NCBI GenBank assembly: GCA_964557575.1
Contig: CAZLBC010000008.1
Coordinates: 1 to 64,000 of the forward strand
DNA from: CAZLBC01 sp964557575
GTDB taxonomy: Bacteria > Planctomycetota > Phycisphaerae > SM23-33
Direction: 5' to 3'
DNA: 64,000 bases
In this document: positions 1-8,400 of the stretch, piece after piece
Layout: each line of letters begins with the position of its first letter
Position numbering within the stretch: position 1 is the stretch's first letter
Notes under the pieces: model-generated
Database searches by the model: none
Told to the model about the DNA's origin: nothing
Seen by the model: the letters and a program-made list of their open reading frames with translations, nothing else
Position numbers and translations under genes: made by a program

Positions 1-350
1 CCTTCTCTCGTTTTCGACTCCCGTATCCTCCGGTTCATCTCGTCGATTTTCTCGGACGTGATATAGTCGGTCATCCGGTAACGCCCCGGCTTCATCCGGA
101 CGCGGTTGCCGCTCTTTTCCGCGTACTCCGCCAGTTCCTCCGGGCTGCTGATGGTGACCTCCGTGATCTCCTTTTCCGTCGCAAGGGCGGGCGCGTCCGC
201 GATCAGCAGAGTCTCCCCTGGGCGGCGGGACATGAGGTATATGAGTATACCAGTGACGACGAGACGAACGCCCACCGATACGCGGACGACGAAGAAACGC
301 TTTTCGAACCGGAATCGGTAAAGATCTATAACGTGTCGCGATGAGCGCAC
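1..350 (-). CDS. Membrane-anchored hypothetical protein, C-terminus off the window edge
   Basis: The minus-strand frame is open from the window edge to about 350 and reads as a real protein. A basic segment is followed by one hydrophobic helix (VVRVSVGVRLVVTGILIYL) and then a hydrophilic part containing EITEVTISSPEELAEYA and RVRMKPGRYRMTDYI. That last stretch resembles the entry of parallel beta-helix or pectate-lyase-like exported proteins, where an x-x-L-x-A-x-x-x-G-x-x-I-x-L-x-P-G-x-Y pattern is common; this similarity is my inference. The start is unclear: GTG at 348-350 is the nearest codon that keeps the membrane helix, no good ribosome binding site is visible, and another GTG lies about 60 bases upstream. 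The gene is cut by the window, so its function is unknown. Confidence 0.45.
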   Translation of the reverse strand, partial: MRSSRHVIDLYRFRFEKRFFVVRVSVGVRLVVTGILIYLMSRRPGETLLIADAPALATEKEITEVTISSPEELAEYAEKSGNRVRMKPGRYRMTDYITSEKIDEMNRRIRESKTRE

Positions 351-563
351 CGTGCCGGCGCACCGTCCCGTGAGCGGCTGCCGCCGGCGGGAGACGTTTT
401 CGCGGTAAGGCACTGAAATCCCGCCTTCACCGGCTTCGCATTTCTCCCCCTCTTCGCACTGCTTCCCTGCCCGAGAGTTGTTCCACCCCGCACCCGGTCC
501 CGCCGCCACGAGGCCCGCGGCCGCGTGACGAGCGTGGTCGAGGGCGTCAACCACACCACCGAA

Positions 564-1466
564 TCAGGGTCCGGCCGTCTTGGCCTTATTCGTTTTTTCT
601 GCTAATGCATCGGCGGCTTCCTTGATGCCGTAGCGCCTGGTCAGGAAATCCCCCACGTAGACAAGATGAATCGGCAGCTTTTGACCTTTGGTGCGCTCCA
701 GAATGTCATCGAGTGTCCCCCGGTAGATACGTTCCTTTTCGCGGTAACCGGCGTTGCACACGATGGCAATCGGCGCGTGTCCGCCGTAATGGGGCTTCAG
801 TTTCTTCACAATGTCCTGCAACGACAGGTGCATCGTGAAGAACACCATGGACGTCCTGGCTTCCGCGAGCTTTTCCATATCCATTCCGTTGCTCAGAATG
901 ACCGAACGGGTATGTTTTCCGAAGGCAACTCCTTTTTTCAAGGCCGCGTTTGCGCAATTAAAACTGCTGACGCCGGGAATGATTTCAGGATTCAAATCCT
1001 CGAACGCCTCCATGAACCATATATTCGGCCCGTAAATCGTGGGATCGCCGGAAACCAGCACCGCTACCGTTTTCCCTTCCGCAATCGCGCCGCGGACAAT
1101 GCCCGACACTCTTTTCACCTCTTGCAGCGCTTTGGGGTAATCGGTTTTTCTTTTGCGCATGAATGTTCGATGAATGTTCACGGAGGTTTTCTCTATTCGT
1201 TTTCCCTTTAACAGATGCGGGAAATACTTGACCGCATCTTTTCCGCAGAAGACAATATCGGCCGCTTTCATGGTGTTAAGCGCGCGCACGGTAATGTTGT
1301 CCGGGTCGCCGTTGCCGATGCTGACCAGATAGAGCCCGGGAGTGTTAACGCTGCTGGTTTTCACCATCCCCGGCGTTTCCGAAGCGGACCCGGCCAATGA
1401 AAACATCAGTGCAGACACCGTGGCCGCAACCGCGAACCATGCCAAAAAAGAAGTTGATAATTTCAA
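564..1466 (-). CDS. Exported tetrapyrrole (corrin/porphyrin) methylase-like protein
   Basis: This 300-residue protein has an N-terminal signal peptide (residues 1 to about 29, cut likely after the SAGSAS-like segment) followed by a full tetrapyrrole methylase fold. Visible family motifs are YLVSIGNGDPDNIT (the SAM-binding G-x-G-x-G-D-P loop), VLVSGDPTIYG, IIPGVSSFNCANAALKKG and, near the end, IAIVCNAGYREKERIYRGTL, which is closest in style to precorrin-4 C11-methyltransferase (CobM/CbiF). Members of this family are cytoplasmic SAM-dependent enzymes of cobalamin or siroheme synthesis. A signal peptide is odd, because SAM is not expected outside the cytoplasm, so the substrate and reaction are unknown. 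It uses a TTG start, supported by AGGAGA five bases upstream. There are no cobalamin genes nearby and it looks monocistronic. Confidence 0.8.
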   Translation of the reverse strand: MKLSTSFLAWFAVAATVSALMFSLAGSASETPGMVKTSSVNTPGLYLVSIGNGDPDNITVRALNTMKAADIVFCGKDAVKYFPHLLKGKRIEKTSVNIHRTFMRKRKTDYPKALQEVKRVSGIVRGAIAEGKTVAVLVSGDPTIYGPNIWFMEAFEDLNPEIIPGVSSFNCANAALKKGVAFGKHTRSVILSNGMDMEKLAEARTSMVFFTMHLSLQDIVKKLKPHYGGHAPIAIVCNAGYREKERIYRGTLDDILERTKGQKLPIHLVYVGDFLTRRYGIKEAADALAEKTNKAKTAGP

Positions 1467-1782
1467 TTGTCTCTCCTGTTACTATGTAATGTAAGCGTAA
1501 TATATAGGGCCTGTCCGAACCAGTCGGCCGTCGACGAGGTGCGGAAAAATGTCCTTTCGCAGGCAGGCCCTGAATTATTCAGCAGCCCGTATATAGATTG
1601 TGGGACATAATGGCCGCAGGATGGTGGCCGTTTTGGCCAATGGCCGGAGACCTCATGTATTATACTCTCCCCGGCAACCGCCGATCAAAGCGTTTCCGGC
1701 AATATTTCGCCCCCATATACGAGGGACGTTTTCAGTGAAAAGTCTTGACAGAGCGAGCGGTTGTCAGAAGGAGTGCCTCGCG
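1467..1782. other. Intergenic region between divergent genes
   Basis: These 316 bases separate the minus-strand methylase from the plus-strand hydrolase. The first part is AT-rich (around 1485-1505) and probably holds the methylase promoter. The middle holds the short repeated element listed separately. The ribosome binding site of the hydrolase (AGAAGGAG, 1766-1773) is at the end. I see no convincing ORF or RNA structure beyond these. Confidence 0.5.
1545..1591 (-). repeat. Short palindromic element, copy 1 (one end degraded)
   Basis: About 45 bases match, in inverted orientation, the intact element at 4205-4263. The shared core is AAAAATGTCCTTTCGCAGGC, followed by CTGAATT and the terminal arm TTCAGCAGCCCGTA. 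The opposite terminal arm present in copy 2 is missing here, so this looks like a decayed or partial copy. It lies upstream of the hydrolase gene while copy 2 lies directly downstream. Confidence 0.75.
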
Positions 1783-4188
1783 ATGCGTACCGCACCAGGG
1801 GTGCTGTGCCTGTTGTTGGCTGCCGGGGCCGTCCTCGGCGGCGAACCGGACGAGTCGGCCGCGCCGGCGGCGGGCATCCTCATCCAGATGGAAAACTACG
1901 ACGTCCGCTCGCGCGAAGAAGACTTTGCTCGCCGCCACACCGCCCCGCACGCACTCGGGCGAATCTGCCTCACCAGATTCTTCCCCGCCGGCGCGTGGTG
2001 CGGCTACGACTTCACGGTGGAGACGTCCGGCCGGCACTATCTTTGGCTGCGGTGCGCGTCGACCGGCGACCGGACGATTCGCTGGGCCGTCGACCCGAAG
2101 GACCCCGCGGATGCGAAGGCCGCCCGCACGGCCGACATCGAGGGCGCCGGCGTCCTCCAGGGGCCGAAGGCGTACGCGTGGTCGCGGCTCGGCGCGGTCG
2201 ATCTGGCTACCGGCACGCACCGCTTTGTGCTGCACAGTGCACCGGTGCGGCCGGACGCCGTCTGGATCGGCCGTCGCGACGCGCCCGTGGACGACGAGGC
2301 CGTCTTTGCGGCCGAACTCGCCCGTACGCGGCGGCATCTGGCGAATCCTATCGAGCCGGTGGCTCCCGACTGGCTCGCCGAGGCCGACGATTGCACGCTA
2401 CCCGCCTGGTACGACCGTATCCGGGTGTGCGCCCACACGCGCCTCTCGTGGCAATGGCGCGAGCGGAAGCCCGCCGTCTTCAACCACGCCGGGGCGAAAC
2501 TCGCCTCCATCGGCTTCAAGGAGATCTCCCGCCACATCAAGAGCGGCAGCGAGGCCGCCTGGTGGCCCAGCAGCGTTGGGGCCGTCGTGGATGAGGCGAA
2601 GGATACGAACGTCGCCCGGCAAATCATCGACGAGGCCCGCGACGCCGGCTGCCGCATCCTCGTCTACCATCGGCACATGGAAGACCGGCACCTCGCCGAG
2701 ACGCATCCGCAGTGGACCGCCCGCGACGCCGACGGCGGGATCCTCACGAAACGCGGGCCAAAGATCTGCTTCAACACGCCGTATGCCGATTTCATCGAAA
2801 CCCGCCTCGTGGAACTCGCCAGGATGGGCGCCGACGGGTTCTACTTCGACGAGGTGCATATGCCGAAACCGTTCTGCTGGTGCGAGAACTGCCGGCGCGC
2901 CTTCAAGGCCGAGACCGGCATGGATTACCCCGAGCGGGCGGACCCGTTCGACCCGGCGTATCAGAAGGCCATTGAGTTCAAGAACGTGACGATCGAGCGG
3001 CTCTTCCGTCGGTTGCGCAAGGCGATTCACGACGTGAATCCGGCGTGCGTGCTGCTCGTGGCGTCGAACACGTACCCCCGGATGGACGATCGGCACACCA
3101 CGCACCGGCTGTACCGCATCACCGATTCGATGAAAACGGAGTTCAGTTTGCCGGCGCGGAGCCTCCGGCACTGGCCGTTCGGCGGCGATTCGGACGTGAT
3201 CAAGCCGCCCGCGGATACGATGCTGGCCCTGGGGTACGCCATCGCCCGCGACGCCTGCGATGGCCGGCCGCCGCACGTTTGGACGCACGGTTTGCCCAAT
3301 GCGCTGCACGCCCGTTTCGCGACGGCGGGCCTCGTGGCCCACGGGGCGATCGCGAACCTCGACCACCGCGAGGGGACGATTCCCGACCACGACCTCTTCG
3401 GCGCGGCTGTGGCGATCGGGAACCGTGTGGCCCCCGCGTTGGCGGGCAAACGGCCGGTGCGGTGGGCGGCCGTCCACTTCTCCGAACATGCCCGCGACCA
3501 CGATATGCCGCATCGGACGGCCGCATGGCTGAACGTACTGCATCCCACCTGGGGCATGTTCGCGACGCTCCTGCGGGCCCGGATGCCGGTGACCGTTGTG
3601 ACGGACAGCCAACTCGCCCAAGGGCGGCTGGAGGGCGTTTCCGTGCTGCTCCTGCCCGCGCCCGACCGGCTAACGGACGGCATGCGCCGGGCCGTGGCGG
3701 CGTTTGAGGGTCGCGGCGGGTGCGTCATCCGGCAGCGCGACGCGTGGGGGTGGCACGCCGCGCCGGATGGTTTCACGCGCGCGGCGGGGGCATTGCGGGG
3801 TCTGATCGCTGAAAACGCACCGCCGGTGCCCGTCCGCGTCACGGGCGGTCCGGAGAAGATGCACGCCGTTGCCTTCGTCGGACGCGACCGCCGGCGGCTC
3901 ACGGTGACCGTCGTGAACGACTTTTCGTGGGTTTTTACGGGGCGGAAGCGGTTTCGCAGCGGCAAGCCGAACCCGGCGTACACGGAGGCGTTGGCCCGTT
4001 CGGCCCCGCCGCCGTGCGAGGGTGTAACGGTGCATTTGCGGGTTTCATCGCGTGTGACCGGTGCTCGAGATGCGGTGACGGGTGCGGCGCTTGAATCGGA
4101 ATCGGCCGACGGCGAAACCCGTTTTGGGGTTCCCGGGTTCGATTGCCTGGCCGTGGTCACGGTGGATATGGACGGGCCGCTGCCGTAA
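1783..4188 (+). CDS. Exported TIM-barrel putative glycoside hydrolase with N-terminal CBM-like domain
   Basis: The protein is about 801 residues if it starts at the ATG at 1783, which follows AGAAGGAG and opens a clean signal peptide (MRTAPGVLCLLLAAGAVLGG). An in-frame ATG 183 bases earlier would put 61 unlikely residues before the signal. Residues of about 30-165 look like a beta-rich carbohydrate-binding domain (GYDFTVETSGRHYLWLRC, then W-S-R-L-G-A-V-D-L and HRFVLHS). A TIM-barrel-like region follows, with the motif GADGFYFDEVHMPKPFCWC and a C-x-x-C pair; this motif is common in uncharacterised hydrolases related to beta-galactosidase/GH-A type barrels. The end (VSVLLLPAPDRLTDGMRRAV) resembles a trimerisation or glutamine-amidotransferase-like domain. 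The acid in FDEVH is a candidate catalytic residue. Substrate not known. Confidence 0.75.
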   Translation: MRTAPGVLCLLLAAGAVLGGEPDESAAPAAGILIQMENYDVRSREEDFARRHTAPHALGRICLTRFFPAGAWCGYDFTVETSGRHYLWLRCASTGDRTIRWAVDPKDPADAKAARTADIEGAGVLQGPKAYAWSRLGAVDLATGTHRFVLHSAPVRPDAVWIGRRDAPVDDEAVFAAELARTRRHLANPIEPVAPDWLAEADDCTLPAWYDRIRVCAHTRLSWQWRERKPAVFNHAGAKLASIGFKEISRHIKSGSEAAWWPSSVGAVVDEAKDTNVARQIIDEARDAGCRILVYHRHMEDRHLAETHPQWTARDADGGILTKRGPKICFNTPYADFIETRLVELARMGADGFYFDEVHMPKPFCWCENCRRAFKAETGMDYPERADPFDPAYQKAIEFKNVTIERLFRRLRKAIHDVNPACVLLVASNTYPRMDDRHTTHRLYRITDSMKTEFSLPARSLRHWPFGGDSDVIKPPADTMLALGYAIARDACDGRPPHVWTHGLPNALHARFATAGLVAHGAIANLDHREGTIPDHDLFGAAVAIGNRVAPALAGKRPVRWAAVHFSEHARDHDMPHRTAAWLNVLHPTWGMFATLLRARMPVTVVTDSQLAQGRLEGVSVLLLPAPDRLTDGMRRAVAAFEGRGGCVIRQRDAWGWHAAPDGFTRAAGALRGLIAENAPPVPVRVTGGPEKMHAVAFVGRDRRRLTVTVVNDFSWVFTGRKRFRSGKPNPAYTEALARSAPPPCEGVTVHLRVSSRVTGARDAVTGAALESESADGETRFGVPGFDCLAVVTVDMDGPLP

Positions 4189-4204
4189 GCGCGTCGGCGC
4201 GCCT

Positions 4205-4263
4205 TACGGGCTGCTGAACAATTCAGGACCTGCCTGCGAAAGGACATTTTTCAGCAGCCCGTA
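4205..4263 (+). repeat. 59-bp element with perfect 14-bp terminal inverted repeats, copy 2
   Basis: The arms TACGGGCTGCTGAA (4205-4218) and TTCAGCAGCCCGTA (4250-4263) are perfect inverted repeats around a 31-base centre. The centre matches copy 1 at 1545-1591 in the opposite orientation. The element begins 16 bases after the hydrolase stop codon, so it could also act as a transcription terminator for either strand. No transposase is nearby, which fits a non-autonomous MITE-like or REP-like element. Confidence 0.75.
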
Positions 4264-4292
4264 TTTCCAAGGGTGGTCGAACCCTCGCGCGT

Positions 4293-4796
4293 TTACGCCG
4301 ATACTGATTTTCGCTTTACGATGTCGCCGATCCAGAGGGCAACCGCGTTGAGGAGATTGTCCTCCTCCGGCAGAAAGGGATTTTGTACCGGCTTATTGTA
4401 GTCGACGAAAATTTCGATCGTACCCGCCGTTTTTTCCGATACCATTATCGGCGCGCTTTGTACGTATGGCGTCGTGTGAAATCCCTTCGAAACGTAGGTG
4501 TTCTCGCCGATGCGAACCCGGACGATGGTACATTTCGGATATTGCCAGCCGCGGGGGATAATCGCCACGATATCGTCGAGGATGTCATCGAGTGTTTTTC
4601 CCGGCTGAATGCACTGGGCGGATATCCGGTAGAGGCAGTCCAGTTCCTTGACGCGCTCGCTGAGTTCAAGGGTCCGTTTCTTCAGCGCGGTGCCAACCCA
4701 CTTGTATTCATCGAGCTGGGCCTGCAGATTGTTGATATCCGCCTGGGCCTCTTCCAGGGCGGCGATCAATTCGCGTTTCGAGATATTGTCTTCCAT
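4293..4796 (-). CDS. Stand-alone GAF-domain protein with N-terminal coiled coil
   Basis: The protein has 167 residues. Residues 1-55 form a predicted coiled coil (ELIAALEEAQADINNLQAQL and on to LELSERVKELD). The rest looks like the GAF-type sensor region that often precedes PAS and histidine-kinase modules: VKELDCLYRISAQC, LDDILDDIVAIIPRGWQYP, then GTIEIFVDY and PFLPEEDNLLNAVALWIGDI. No kinase, cyclase or other output domain is attached, so it may act as a partner subunit or be a truncated sensor. It starts 22 bases after the stop of the upstream FAD oxidoreductase on the same strand and is probably cotranscribed with it. The ligand cannot be told from the sequence. Confidence 0.75.
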   Translation of the reverse strand: MEDNISKRELIAALEEAQADINNLQAQLDEYKWVGTALKKRTLELSERVKELDCLYRISAQCIQPGKTLDDILDDIVAIIPRGWQYPKCTIVRVRIGENTYVSKGFHTTPYVQSAPIMVSEKTAGTIEIFVDYNKPVQNPFLPEEDNLLNAVALWIGDIVKRKSVSA

Positions 4797-4818
4797 GTTC
4801 GCTCGCTGAGTTCAACGG

Positions 4819-7800
4819 CTATCGTTCGACCGGCGGCATCTCCTTTTCCGCGGCGGGGACCTTTTCCCCCAGCACCGCCCGGGCGTGGCGGGAGAAGAGG
4901 CCGCGGAGGTCCTTCGCGTAGGACTGCAGGATCTCCTCGGCGATGCCGTCGCGGTCGCCGCAGCGGTAGAGGGCCCGGGCGATGACGATCTCCCGCAGCG
5001 GCCCGGTCCGGCGGCGCTTCGACCGGTCCCGGTCGTGGAGGGGCTCGATCTTCGTCATGGCGTGTCCGCGCATACCCGGCTTGTTCAGCAGTTCCGCGAG
5101 CGGTTCGGCGGCCCGCGGGTCGCCGATCTGTTCCAGGGCCAGGGCCACGGCGCGGTGGTGGGAGAGCGTTGTCTTCGCGTCGAGCAGTTGCAGCTTGCTG
5201 AGAATGGGGGCCAGGGCCCGCGGGTCCCGCGTGTAACCGAGGGCCAGGACCAGGGCGTCGACCGGCGTCGGCAGGTGGGCGTACTCGGCCATCCGGCCCT
5301 GGTAGATCTTCGGGTCCCACCGGTTGACGCCGTCCAGGGCCGTGACCAGATCGGCAACCGCGTCCCGCGCGCCGAGGACGCCGAGGACCTTGGCGTACCG
5401 CAGGCGCATCGCGCCGTCGGCCTCCTGCCACGCCCGCCGCAGGTGCGGCAGGGCCCGTGTGGGATGGCTCAGCGCGACCGCCAGTCCGCGTGAGACGGCG
5501 GCCCGGGACGCGGCCGCATCGCCGATCGTCGCGGCGGCCTTCCGGACGGCCTCGGCGGGGAGGGGAAAATTATCCCGGTGCTCGAGCACTTCCCGGGGGA
5601 GGCTGCCGATTTCCACCAGGTGGCGCTGAAGGGCCCGGACGTCGATATGCCGTGGCGTTATGTCCCGCTTCGCCGCCGCGGCCGCCGCGACACCGGCCGC
5701 GTAGCCCTGGTTTGCCAGGTCGAGCTGCATCCGCATCATGGCCAGGGCGTCGCGGCCCATGCTGATGCCCAGGCCGGTGACCAGGATCCCCTCAAGGCCC
5801 TTCGGCAGCAGGCACCGGTAGGGGGTGTAGCAGGTGCCGCCGGGGGCGGGGTGATTGGCCTTGAGCGATTGTTTGTCGTGGGGGATCAGGGCGAAGTAGG
5901 GCCGGGTCGGGTAGCCGTGGGAATCGTAGTCGCTGGCCGAGAAGGTGATGCTGTCGGCCCAGGTGCGGCCGGCGATCTGGTCGAGGTGGGTCATCACGCG
6001 GTCGCCGATCACCCGCTGCCGCTCCCGGGTCTGGATGAGGTTCCCCGCGTCGAAGGCGCCGCCCATCGTCATCCGCGCGCCGACCAGCGCCCGGTGCACG
6101 TCCACCATGTCGGTCTCGTCGACCAGGAGGTAGTCGCTGTTGTACTGGTCCCTGCCCAGCGGTCGCTGCGGCAGGCCGGTTCCCTGCAGGGCGATGTCGC
6201 CGAGTTCCAGCGATCCGAACATCGCGGCCGCCCCGGCCGCGACCGCCAGGTCGGCGCTGCCCGTTCCGTCGATGACGACGTCGGCGAGTACCGCCCCGCG
6301 TCCCGACGGTGTCGCCAGGACCGCCCCGCGGACCGTCCGGCCGTCGACCACCGCGCCGCAGCCGAGGACACCGTACCAGATCGCGCCGCCCGCCGCGACG
6401 ATCCGCCGGTGGTACCACGCCATCTTATCTTCGGTCGTGACCGCACTGCCGGCGGGGAAGGGGATCTCCGCCGCGAAGCCCTTCTTTCGCCCGTGGTAGG
6501 GTTTGCCGATCATCCCGAGCGTTCCCATGCCGCCGAGGCCGTACTGGTATTCCGCCACCAGGACCCGCGCGCCCCGGCGGGCCGCGCCGATCGCGGCGGC
6601 CGCGCCCGAGGTCCCGCCGCCCACGACGACCACGTCGCAGGTCGCCAGGACGGGAACCGCCCGCGGGCCGGCGGGAATCCGCTGCGGCGGCTGGAACGCC
6701 GGCCGCACGCCGCCGAGGCGCTCGGCGACATCCGGCCCCTTTTCGGGCGCTGCAATGCCGTCGCCGGCGGGCAGGGCGGGATTGTTCGGCGCCGCCAGCG
6801 ATGCCGCCTCCTTCGCCGCGGCGGTACCGACGCGCCGCGCGAGGGCGACCAGGCAGCCCGGCCGCAGCAGCGCAGCGGCGGTTTCGCGGGGCAGGTCGGC
6901 GCGGCCGCCCAGGACGTACAAACGCTCGACGCCCGCCGGGCGGCAGTGGTCGAGGTCGACCGGCCGCCCGTCCCGGAAGTCGTCCGCCGTCCTGCGGCAG
7001 ACGATCGGGTCGGGGGGAACGAAGTGGATGTTCTCGGCGGCAAACAGCAGGCCCTTCGCCGTGGTTTGGTCGCGGGCGACCTGCTCGGCCCGCGCCAGGG
7101 AGGTAAAGGCCATGTCCGGCAGCTCGATCGCCAACTCGCGGTGGACGGGCCTGCCGGACGCCTGCCGGTCGGGGGGAATCAGCCCGCGGGTCACCCGCAG
7201 CCGCCCGCCGTTCCACGGCCGATAGTGCGCCCCGGCCAGCCGCGCCGCCGCCGCGCGGTCCGTGGCGTCGACGACGATTTTCGCGACGACGGCCTGCCGC
7301 CCCGCGCGGTTCGCCATGACGATCCCGCAGGGCGTTCCCTCGGCGTCGCGGAGGATATCGGTCGGATAACAGCCGAAGAGAAAACTGACCCCCGCCTTGA
7401 CCAGGACGGCGTCGAGTGTCTTCTTGACGTGGAGGGGGCGGACGGGTGCTGCCGGCGGCGTTTCTGATTCGCCGCCGTCGGGGCCGGTAACGGCGATTTC
7501 GCCGACCAGGACACGGGCGGAACCCTCGGCGTGGCGGATCGCGAACCGCACGTACCGCGCATCGCCCTTGACCGAAGCACTGTAGCAGATCACCGCGTGC
7601 GTGCCCGTGCGCCGGGCCGCGGCCTTTTCGGCCGGCGCGGCGGGCGTCCACTCTTTTCCGTCGCGGCTGACCGACACGGAGACCGAGTCGACCAGGAAGT
7701 CCTTGGCATGGTAGCAGTAGACGGCGGCGCGGTCGATCGCGCGGATCTTCCCGAGGTCCGTCGCGATCGTCACGTGGCCGGGGTACTGGACGGATTCGGT

Positions 7801-8247
7801 CGCCGCGTTCCCCCACGTCCCGTCGGTCAGAAGAGATGGTTTCTTCGTGTCCGGGTGGCGCGCATCGTGGCGGGGGGTTGTCGTGTAGGAGGCAATCGGC
7901 AGGCGGTTGTTCAGGTCGGGTTGCGATCCGGCCGCAAAGAGGCGCCGGACGAGGGGGTCGTCGGGGAGGTCGGGCGGGGGGACCAGGCGGAGGGTGCCGC
8001 AGATATCGTCGCCGAGGCAGGGGCGGGGGGCCGCCAGGAAGACCGTCGCCCCCGCGTCGGCGGCCGCCGCGGCCGCCGCGACGGCGCGGATCGAGCCGCC
8101 GACGACCGCCACGTCGACGTTCGCGGCGACGGGAATCGACCGTTCGGATTCGACAATTGCCCGCTCGCCGCCGTCAGCCGCGCCGATCGACAGCAGCGCG
8201 GCGACACAGCAGGCAGTCGCCCGCAACGTAGTTCCCGTTTGTATCAT
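4819..8247 (-). CDS. Exported mosaic FAD-dependent oxidoreductase with F5/8C-like and HEAT regions
   Basis: The protein is about 1142 residues. The start is the ATG at 8247, preceded by GAGGTGG and opening a signal peptide; an earlier in-frame ATG adds 22 implausible residues. Order of parts: an FAD-type Rossmann beginning at VDVAVVGGSIRAVAAAAAAA, whose loop lacks the third Gly; a discoidin/F5/8C-like insert (KKPSLLTDGTWGNAATESVQ, then VSVSRDGKEWTP and ARYVRFAI); continuation of the first oxidoreductase half; a second FAD_oxidored-type module (CDVVVVGGGTSGAAAAIGAA, then GGMGTLGMIGKPYHG); and HEAT-like repeats over the last 200 residues. Both modules resemble the PF12831-type FAD family found next to glycoside hydrolases. 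The substrate is unknown, possibly a sugar derivative. It is followed 22 bases later by the GAF gene. Confidence 0.85.
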   Translation of the reverse strand: MIQTGTTLRATACCVAALLSIGAADGGERAIVESERSIPVAANVDVAVVGGSIRAVAAAAAAADAGATVFLAAPRPCLGDDICGTLRLVPPPDLPDDPLVRRLFAAGSQPDLNNRLPIASYTTTPRHDARHPDTKKPSLLTDGTWGNAATESVQYPGHVTIATDLGKIRAIDRAAVYCYHAKDFLVDSVSVSVSRDGKEWTPAAPAEKAAARRTGTHAVICYSASVKGDARYVRFAIRHAEGSARVLVGEIAVTGPDGGESETPPAAPVRPLHVKKTLDAVLVKAGVSFLFGCYPTDILRDAEGTPCGIVMANRAGRQAVVAKIVVDATDRAAAARLAGAHYRPWNGGRLRVTRGLIPPDRQASGRPVHRELAIELPDMAFTSLARAEQVARDQTTAKGLLFAAENIHFVPPDPIVCRRTADDFRDGRPVDLDHCRPAGVERLYVLGGRADLPRETAAALLRPGCLVALARRVGTAAAKEAASLAAPNNPALPAGDGIAAPEKGPDVAERLGGVRPAFQPPQRIPAGPRAVPVLATCDVVVVGGGTSGAAAAIGAARRGARVLVAEYQYGLGGMGTLGMIGKPYHGRKKGFAAEIPFPAGSAVTTEDKMAWYHRRIVAAGGAIWYGVLGCGAVVDGRTVRGAVLATPSGRGAVLADVVIDGTGSADLAVAAGAAAMFGSLELGDIALQGTGLPQRPLGRDQYNSDYLLVDETDMVDVHRALVGARMTMGGAFDAGNLIQTRERQRVIGDRVMTHLDQIAGRTWADSITFSASDYDSHGYPTRPYFALIPHDKQSLKANHPAPGGTCYTPYRCLLPKGLEGILVTGLGISMGRDALAMMRMQLDLANQGYAAGVAAAAAAKRDITPRHIDVRALQRHLVEIGSLPREVLEHRDNFPLPAEAVRKAAATIGDAAASRAAVSRGLAVALSHPTRALPHLRRAWQEADGAMRLRYAKVLGVLGARDAVADLVTALDGVNRWDPKIYQGRMAEYAHLPTPVDALVLALGYTRDPRALAPILSKLQLLDAKTTLSHHRAVALALEQIGDPRAAEPLAELLNKPGMRGHAMTKIEPLHDRDRSKRRRTGPLREIVIARALYRCGDRDGIAEEILQSYAKDLRGLFSRHARAVLGEKVPAAEKEMPPVER

Positions 8248-8400
8248 CGTCCACCTCGTGTGATTCGATCTCCGCGTATTGTACCGCCTTACTGCAGCGT
8301 CGACGCCCTTCATTTTTCGCGCGCGTTACGCCTGTCGTTCGTGCCTCGTTCGTCGTGTGCGAACGCCTCATTCCGGCAGGCGGGGGGCTGTCCGACCGGA

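Noticed and set aside
326..559. 77-codon minus-strand frame before the methylase
   Set aside because: It is Arg-rich with no motif and overlaps the more credible frame of the partial membrane protein.
2398..3621. Long open frame on the minus strand opposite the hydrolase gene
   Set aside because: It is the complementary frame of a GC-rich gene, rich in Arg, Pro and His, with no family motif or ribosome binding site.
5578..7467. 629-codon plus-strand frame opposite the FAD oxidoreductase
   Set aside because: It is a GC-driven shadow of the real gene with low-complexity Arg/Gly/Val composition; the minus-strand frame has clear FAD motifs.
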